Assembly: GCF_910592395.1 (NCBI RefSeq)
Contig: NC_088309.1
Coordinates: 26,104,599-26,168,598 of the forward strand
Length of the DNA stretch: 64,000 bases
Direction of reading: 5' to 3'
Source of the DNA: Lineus longissimus
Taxonomy: Eukaryota; Nemertea; Pilidiophora; Heteronemertea; Lineidae
In this document: piece by piece, positions 51,738 to 64,000 of the stretch
Position numbering within the stretch: position 1 is the first letter of the stretch
Layout: each line of letters begins with the position of its first letter
Program-made: the position numbers and the translations under genes
The notes under the pieces: generated by a model
The model's input: only the letters and a program-made list of their open reading frames with translations
The model's database searches: none
What the model was told of the DNA's origin: nothing

Positions 51738-51936
51738 TAGGCCAGGTTTATATAGAGTTCGCATTTTCATATGTAACATGTCATTTTTCACTTGTAATTC
51801 CTGACATGAAGGTCGAACAAGTCATCTTCAAAGAGCGGGCAACATACGCTTCACGATGTCACATAAGTCAATTAACGAAAGTGACAAGTATACCATGACA
51901 AGTGACAGTGTGAATCCTATGTAAGCCCAGCCTTTT
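51738..51936. mobile_element. Degenerate inverted-repeat element (about 200 bp)
   Basis: The left end reads TTAGGCCAGGTTTATATAGA followed by GTTCGCA. The right end is the complement of AAAAGGCTGGGCTTACATAG followed by GATTCACA. The ends match at roughly three-quarters of positions. No target duplication was identified. Confidence 0.45.
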
Positions 51937-53604
51937 AGGGCGAAATCACTGAAATTCAACTTTGTTACAAAAGTGACATTGAAGAGGAAATGATTTTTTC
52001 TTATAATTTTTTCACAAAACTGTAACTTGGAGACCCTGAAGTTCTGACTTCATTCCATTGGGGTGATTCTGTAACCCAAAAACACGGAAGAGGTGTGGTT
52101 ACAGTTAACCTGATATTATGTGATATCTTAATCTTTATCTATACCATTCTCGTTCTCAGTGTAAAGACACTATAGGGACCTGCAGTCTACAGCTGTTTGG
52201 GACTGCTGAAGGCATTTAATTCATTTCAGGGCATAAGAGGGCGTGTCTTGTTCTTTAAAAAAAAGAAGGAATCTTGATGCCGTCTCTTGACCAATGACAT
52301 ATGTGACATCAACGCCAATTTTGTATATGCTGATGCTTGTGTCATTTATCACAAAATCTTTTGGCATTACCGTCAGAAAGTTTAAATGCCTCCAACACCA
52401 CCTAGGGGGATGTTTCAGATTGCAGGTTCCTCAATAACTTTATTTTTCTGTGTAAACGAATGTATTCCAGTGAGATATGAGTTATAATTGTGATATATCA
52501 ATAGTCATTAATAGTTGATGTGGTCCATTGTTAGCATTTATGTTGCGCTGGTTAATTGTTCCAGCATCAGGAATAAGTAAAGTTTGCCCAATTCTATTGG
52601 TGCACAGACAGGATGGCAAAATCTGAAAGAATCAAGGCCGGTACTGTAGACCAGTATATTTTTGCACCTCTTTATATTGGCAGAATACAACATTACATAT
52701 GTATTTCCTGTTTTTTTCGGTTTCGCGAATCGTGAAAATTTGAATATTGAATGCCAGCTTTTCGACCTGGTCAGTCAGTGTTTAGATTCAGAATAAACTG
52801 ACATTGTGGAAGCACTCAGTGTCAATCTATCAATTCAAAAGATAAAGATAAATACTGTTAAGACTAGTTTGTGTGTGTGGGGAGGGGGGCGGGGGAGAAG
52901 TGTAAGAATCCTACTGGTCATACATGAAGGCTGCACTTCCATGTGTCATCTGTTATTTCATTGTTCTGGTAAGTTATACTAAATGTTATATAGACCATGT
53001 ACAGCTTGTTGCTATTATAACACCTCCCGTCACACGGATATATACCTCCACTTATTCAAATAAGTTATAATAGAAGACATAGCCTAAAACATTCGAGGTT
53101 GTTAGTCTAGCTGCATTTTAAAATGTATTGCACTTCCCTGTGTATCTGGATAAACTTTCCAACACATTCCCTTCCAAAGTGAGACAAGCACCTGTCAGGG
53201 AAATTGCAACATGTTAACATGTTGTCTTAGTGACGAGTGTGCAGGTTGAAGGGAAGTAGTCAAATCAAACTGGTTATCTTCTTGCCAACATCCAATTGTT
53301 GTTGGGCATCCCTGCAAACTTTACGAAAATTTACAGCAAAATGATAGCCGGTGACAAGATCACATGTCACAGCAACTTTTCTAGAGGATATGCACCCTGC
53401 TTCAATGTTTCCCTGTATGTACTTGATAGGCTAGACATTGAGATCGTGTATATTTTTGTAACAGTGCATTTGTGAGATAGTCTATTTGGTATAGTCCAGT
53501 GTAAATGTGTTTGTTGTCCCCTGTATATAGCCCATATGAACAAAGTGTTAATGTCAGAGTTGAAATGTACAATTGTGAATATTTGTAAATCTTGTGAAGA
53601 TAAC

Positions 53605-53610
53605 AATAAA
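53605..53610 (+). terminator. Candidate SGSM poly(A) signal
   Basis: AATAAA followed about 20 bases later by a GT-rich stretch, a common arrangement at animal poly(A) sites. It lies about 4.4 kb past the SGSM stop codon. An earlier AATAAA at 52792-52797 is an alternative. Confidence 0.4.
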
Positions 53611-55346
53611 TGGGAAGTACCTGACATATCATGTGTTGTTTGATTTTTATCAGCTTTAATATCAGCGCAACTTGTGTTTTTTAGCTCAGGTATTCTCTAT
53701 TCACTGAAAAAGTAACAACAAAACTTGTAGAGCCCTGTGCTGATATACCAGCTAAAAGTCTGTTGTAGAACTAACGAGCTGCTACAATGTCCAAGATCTG
53801 AATAGTAGTTACCAGCCGGCTTCACTCCTCCGAGACAATGTCACAACCAAGCTAATGACAGTAGCCGTTACAATTCTGATTTTGAGACAGCGAATCCAAG
53901 ATCTTTTTCGTCAGGCCCTTGTGCCTGTGGTATAGAAGAGGCGACGTTGTACCTGTTTTCACAAGCATGGTGAGATGATAGCTCAGCCTAAGGCAGTAGG
54001 CCCTGGTGTGTATGTCACCTAGGGCACAGTGCGATGTCCGATCAGTCCAAGACAGCAGGCCCAGATGACTGCTGTGGGAGAGACAAGGTTGTGAATGTCT
54101 TCCAGAAAATTGTGAGAGATGCTAGCTTGGACCAAGTCAGATTATAATGCATGTACTGGTGCTGAGAGATTGATTCGACTTTTGACTGATCTTTGAGAAC
54201 CAGTATCACATTCTTAGATTTCCACAGGTGACCGACCTGGCTGTGTCAAACTTCCGTCGCATGCCACGACCGCATGTTAAACGGCTCTTGGACGATTTTA
54301 CAGTATTCAACAATTTTATCGTCATCCTTACTAAATTTCAGTTCCATCAGTCGACGCCAGAGGCCGTGCAAATTGAAAAAGTGCCCGGATTCTGAAAGAG
54401 CATGAATTTACTTCCTGTCAAACGATTTTGAAACAATCCTGTATTAATCCATGAAGTATCGCGACATTTAGAGGTATTGCTTGCTTGGAGAATCTCGTTG
54501 AAATATTGTTGTAATAGCTTCGCACTGGTTATTGGGTGGGTTTTTGTTGGACTGATCGTGTGTTGAATTTGCACTGTTGTTCGTCCTCGAAAATGCATAT
54601 GGCGGATGCATTGCAATTTGCATCCCTATTAGTATTAAGCCATTGCCAATGAATCATTCATTGTGTGTAGGCCTACTTCTTTGATCATTGTCTGATGACT
54701 CTTACATCGTATGACTTTAGGGGTTTACTGCACTGTAGTAGAGCGCTCATAGTGTTGCAAGAGTTGAACAGTAGGAATTGACCACATCTGCCAGGCAGAG
54801 CGCGGGTACAAATCGTCAAATGCCAAATCAATACGACACTTAAGAAGTTGGCCCGGAAGTTGCGGCGGTACGTTTTGAGTATAGTCTCGAGCGTAACGGA
54901 TATGACCTGTTAAGCATATCACCTTTTCGAAGATAAGAAGTTTGTTTGGGTGCTGACCAGTATTGCGTTTCACCCGGAACAATGGCTCACAGGGGCTTAT
55001 GACACAGGCCTAGGCCTTCTAACTTGTTCTCAGTGTGCTGGTTGGTCTTCGTTGAAAAGCAAAAAAGCCAGGTTGATCAATCATCATCACATTCGAAAGT
55101 AGTCAGCGGGTTATGGTACTGATAATTAATGCACAATTACACAAGTGTGTGCAGGGCATGATGGCATGATGCACTGTCAAGATTTTACAAAATTGTCTAT
55201 GGTACCCACTGGCCGACTTTCGAATGTGGTCTAACTTGTTCGTCTTTTTCTGTTCCAACATTATTCGAGGGCTGACATTTATTTCTTGAGACTTATTTTG
55301 TGAAATTCTTTACCAAAACAGGTTACTGCAGAAGAAAGGCCAAAAT

Positions 55347-60877
<5,531 letters not shown>

Positions 60878-61771
60878 TAATATTTTCATGTTCATTTGGA
60901 CATTTTGATTGTATTCTGTTGTTAACCCCTTTGGGGCCAAACCAGACGACCTGACAAGTATGTTGCAAAATGATATTTATTTGCACTGTTTTGAGGAAAC
61001 AACGAAAACCGTCTTTACCCATGTTATATCACCATTTCTTATGGTTATCCTGATGGAAGTTTTAAAACTTCAATATTAGTGGTTAATGTTGCACATTGGT
61101 TGTACATGGAGTTGGACTATTAAGTCTATTTTTTAGTGGTGTTGACTCAAAATGTTAATTTGGATGTGTTTCAAAATTTGCAATGAAGTCCTTTTGTGTC
61201 TGTTCTCTTATGGACAGATGGGTTGCTGTCTGTACGGCGCTGTATTCTAATTCACCAATTATTTGTAAGCCCTGTCTTCGGAACATTTTCAGTGATACTT
61301 AATAAGGGTTGTTTTAAACCTGTCACCAAGTCTGAGGGGCAAAGGTCATGTTTTCAGATGTAATCTTGAGCGGATGATTTTCTCAATTTTCTTTGGTGTT
61401 TATTCATAAATCAATAGCTCAAGTGCTGATGATAGGATAGTGTACATTCCAGTCCTTGTATATGAATGGAGTGGGAAACTAAAATGGACTACTCCAGTAT
61501 CCACCCACACACTCTCGTAATAAGTGAATGATGCTAATGCTTGCAATATCTTTGTCCCCGCCTGACTGACCTCTGTCACTGCCCGACATATAACGGTGGG
61601 ATTTGTCCCAGCATGTTCATATTGGGAACCTGAATATCATTTATATGACCACATGTAACAACAGCGCTGGACCCAGAAAGCCTTATATCATCAATATTTG
61701 TTACAAACACTGCATAATTACTGTATTAAATCACGTCCAGTACTCGACATATTTAGTGAATTCTCAGAAGG

Positions 61772-62085
61772 TTAAAGGGAACTTGAACCGCTGAGCGATT
61801 TATTCAACTTTTCGACTTTCACCGCCCGAGAAAGTCAAACTTCCAACTTCCTATTCGAGTTCAGATTTGTAGCTTCAATTTGTTATTATTGAGAATCATG
61901 TGAGAATCACGTGAGTCATGCGATCTTTCATTCATGAGTTTTCGTAGTAAATTCCATAGTGGTGACGTCACTCAATGATTGACAGCTAGGCGCCATGTTT
62001 CATTCATGCCTCGTTCTGATCACCCGATACGCGGAAATGAAAACAAGGTCATACGAACTGGCTTGGCGGTTTCAGTTCCCTTTAA
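61772..62085. mobile_element. 314-bp TTAA-bounded inverted-repeat element (MITE)
   Basis: The left end reads TTAAAGGGAACTTGAACCGC and the right end is the complement of TTAAAGGGAACTGAAACCGC. No protein is encoded. It shares the terminal TTAAAGGGA with the element at 3868-4047. It lies in or just past the CSK 3' UTR. Confidence 0.75.
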
Positions 62086-63224
62086 CTCTATTAGGATCTT
62101 TTGGGACTGGTGCTGGAAGAATATCTACTTTAATGGTACCCTAACGCAGATACCTCAACACTAACATTACCGTACGCCATTTGTTTGAAATTGAATGAGA
62201 CTTTTCAATTCTGAAATACACATTGAATATGAGTTATGTACACCAATATGTATGCACATACTCTATTGGTCATCATGTTGACTCGGGTTATTGTATAGTG
62301 ACAATGTTAATTTCTATTGTGGCACAGACAAAATAATGTACACAAACAGCGTAGGACTAATAACTGAACACAGAAATGTATTGCTTTTGTAAGAGAAATG
62401 AATTCTGTTCTTTGTTTTGTGATCGATAGCCTTACAGAGAGAGCACTGCTTCTATGATGCAACTTAATGTGTTGTCCTTATAGCTGTGTATGTAGTTAGG
62501 TAAAAAGATTACCAGTATTTAACTGCTGCAGATTTCATGCTGGCATTATCATAATTAAACTACTGATTTTTGAGAAAATTAGATGAATTATGTGAATTGC
62601 TAAAATGTGACCTTTGTTGTTTGTGTTGCAATCTACCTGATTAAAGCAGGTTCAGGGTGTCTCAAAAATAGTTGTATCTGATGTAGTATAATCAAAATAT
62701 CCTTTACAATAGCTGTAAAATAACTCAATTAATGAGTTCTTAATATTGCTATGGAAATACTTGTCTTAAACCTAGCTTAATCGGTTCAATGTTCCATTAA
62801 AAAGAGTTGAAAGTGAAAGCTTTTTTCATCCCAAATTCTGTTCCTCTTATTCCAATTCTCTTCTATTTCCGAGACATCCTTCCTGGTTCTTTTCGTGACG
62901 GTACAATATTTTAAGCTTTTTTTTCTACTCGATTTTAGCAAATACTAATCAAGCTGTAAATTATTTAGGAGAAAACATATGAAATACTCCTATATTATTT
63001 TCAAATTCATCTCAAATTATCATAATTGTACATAGTAGCATAGGTTTTCATTCATATGAAAAGTACAACGCAATCACTGAGCAAATATGTCATGACAGAT
63101 ATAAATATGTCATTGATTAATTGATTGACGTCGTGACATCGAGACCTTATCGTTAGCCACAATTTCTGCTAGGCGACACTTAGGGAAGTTCACAAGGTAA
63201 ATTGTGAAACACCTTATGTGTCGG

Positions 63225-63460
63225 CAGTGGCAGATTCAGGGGTTGGTGCATGAGGCACGGCCCCCCCTTTTGGTCCGAGAGCAGCAATTTTTTAGGGTGC
63301 CTCTCCACAAGAAGCATGTAGCGACTTCTAATTTTAGCCTTAAGTGCCCGGAAAATGCCTTTTTCTTCTTGGAGAGGGCCCCATACCAACCCTCGTTTCC
63401 TTCTGTGCTCTCTGGATGGGACTGCGCCTCTCATTTCCCGAATTTCTGGATCCGCCACTG
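63225..63460. mobile_element. 236-bp MITE with CAGTGGCGGATCC-type ends
   Basis: The left end reads CAGTGGCAGATTCAGGGG and the right end is the complement of CAGTGGCGGATCCAGAAA. This end sequence resembles widespread hAT-type MITEs. The interior has short open frames on both strands that carry no recognisable product. No target duplication was identified. Confidence 0.6.
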
Positions 63461-64000
63461 CTCAATGTCTGATTCTGCTACTAATATTTCTGTGTAAATC
63501 ATACTTTTTTCAGAGGTTAATATTTTGTTGTCATGTGCTTTTCACTTCACTCTGGTGCAAACAGAAATGAGTGTAGTTACAGTTTAATGTTGTCAATGTG
63601 AAGTGTTTTTTTATCGAGCTGTTTGAATGGTTAGTGAAGACCATTACATTCTCTTCACATTGATGTAAACCCTTTTAGATTGCCCATGGTTAGTACCCTT
63701 AACCTTAAAAGTGCCAGTTGCTGTAAACTAGGTCGGATGCTGTTGCAATATTCATGGTGAGAGCAATGGTCTTGTAAGATATATCATAGAGCAGTTTGAA
63801 CCATCACCCCTTTTGTGGATTAGTATTGAATCCTTTGGTTGGGACCCAGAACCTTCCAAATACCATTTACTGTAAACTCAGCTAGGAGCTGTTTTGATAT
63901 TCATGGTGGCAGCACTGGGTTTATGAATTATGTCATTGCAATAGTTTTGCTACCTTGTTTTCTAGAAAGTCTGTGTAGCTCCTGACCAGTTATACAGTAT

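Larger units (their letters stand above)
49211..55346. other. SGSM 3' UTR and intergenic region before the CSK-family gene
   Basis: No conserved coding exon is visible on either strand. AATAAA motifs on the plus strand occur at 52792-52797 and 53605-53610. The second is followed by a GT-rich stretch (ATGTGTTGTTTG), so the SGSM transcript may carry a 3' UTR of about 4.4 kb. The stretch also holds a degenerate inverted-repeat element near 51738-51936. The last 1.5 kb should contain the CSK promoter and 5' UTR, but I see no defined element there. Confidence 0.45.
60878..64000. other. CSK 3' UTR and downstream flank
   Basis: No further conserved exon is visible on either strand. I see no AATAAA soon after the stop codon. 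The variant ATTAAA occurs at 61725-61730 and 62640-62645, and either could end the transcript. Two inverted-repeat elements lie here (61772-62085 and 63225-63460). The last 500 bases show nothing I recognise. Confidence 0.4.

Noticed and set aside
54347-54982. Two minus-strand open frames of 85-89 codons upstream of CSK
   Set aside because: No family resemblance, no coherent splice partners, and they lie in the presumed CSK promoter region.

Overview
This window is animal nuclear DNA. It holds four conserved, intron-rich protein genes with GT-AG introns, separated and invaded by repeats and short DNA transposons. The organism looks like a marine invertebrate. A foldback element built on a roughly 15-bp tandem unit recalls the TU elements known from sea urchins, so an echinoderm or other invertebrate deuterostome is a reasonable guess, but the sequence alone does not prove it. 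I built the gene models by joining exons by eye from splice sites, reading phase and recalled similarity to human proteins. No alignment was run.

Layout. 1-1,480: composite minisatellite interrupted by a 462-bp inverted-repeat element. 1,730-1,795: two inverted fragments of the same satellite. 2,030-2,945: a second degenerate minisatellite. 3,868-4,047: a small TTAA-bounded inverted-repeat element. 4,915-11,127 (minus): VMP1, 11 coding exons, with an unexpected N-terminal SAP domain. 12,164-18,481 (minus): VPS33B, 15 coding exons. 18,482-20,543: the divergent intergenic region, mostly filled by a 1.35-kb transposon with 8-bp target duplications and a smaller element nested in it. 20,544-49,210 (plus): an SGSM1/SGSM2-type RUN-TBC gene, 22 core exons plus two frame-preserving candidate cassette exons. 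Its introns carry a 0.9-kb TU-like foldback, a 49-bp minisatellite and tRNA-like sequences. 49,211-55,346: intergenic and probable long 3' UTR. 55,347-60,877 (plus): a CSK-family tyrosine kinase, 11 exons, with a MITE in intron 4 and a truncated LINE in intron 6. 60,878-64,000: 3' flank with two more inverted-repeat elements.

The four genes do not form one pathway, but three act in membrane traffic: VMP1 in ER and autophagosome membrane formation, VPS33B in late endosome and lysosome-related organelle tethering, and SGSM as a Rab/Rap-linked TBC protein. CSK is the inhibitory kinase of Src-family kinases. All four models run from start to stop codon with consistent phase and no frameshift, so the genes look intact.

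The points most worth a second look are the SAP-VMP1 fusion, the two SGSM cassette exons, the TU-like foldback, the nested 1.35-kb element between the divergent VPS33B and SGSM starts, and a MITE family with copies in introns of both VPS33B and CSK.
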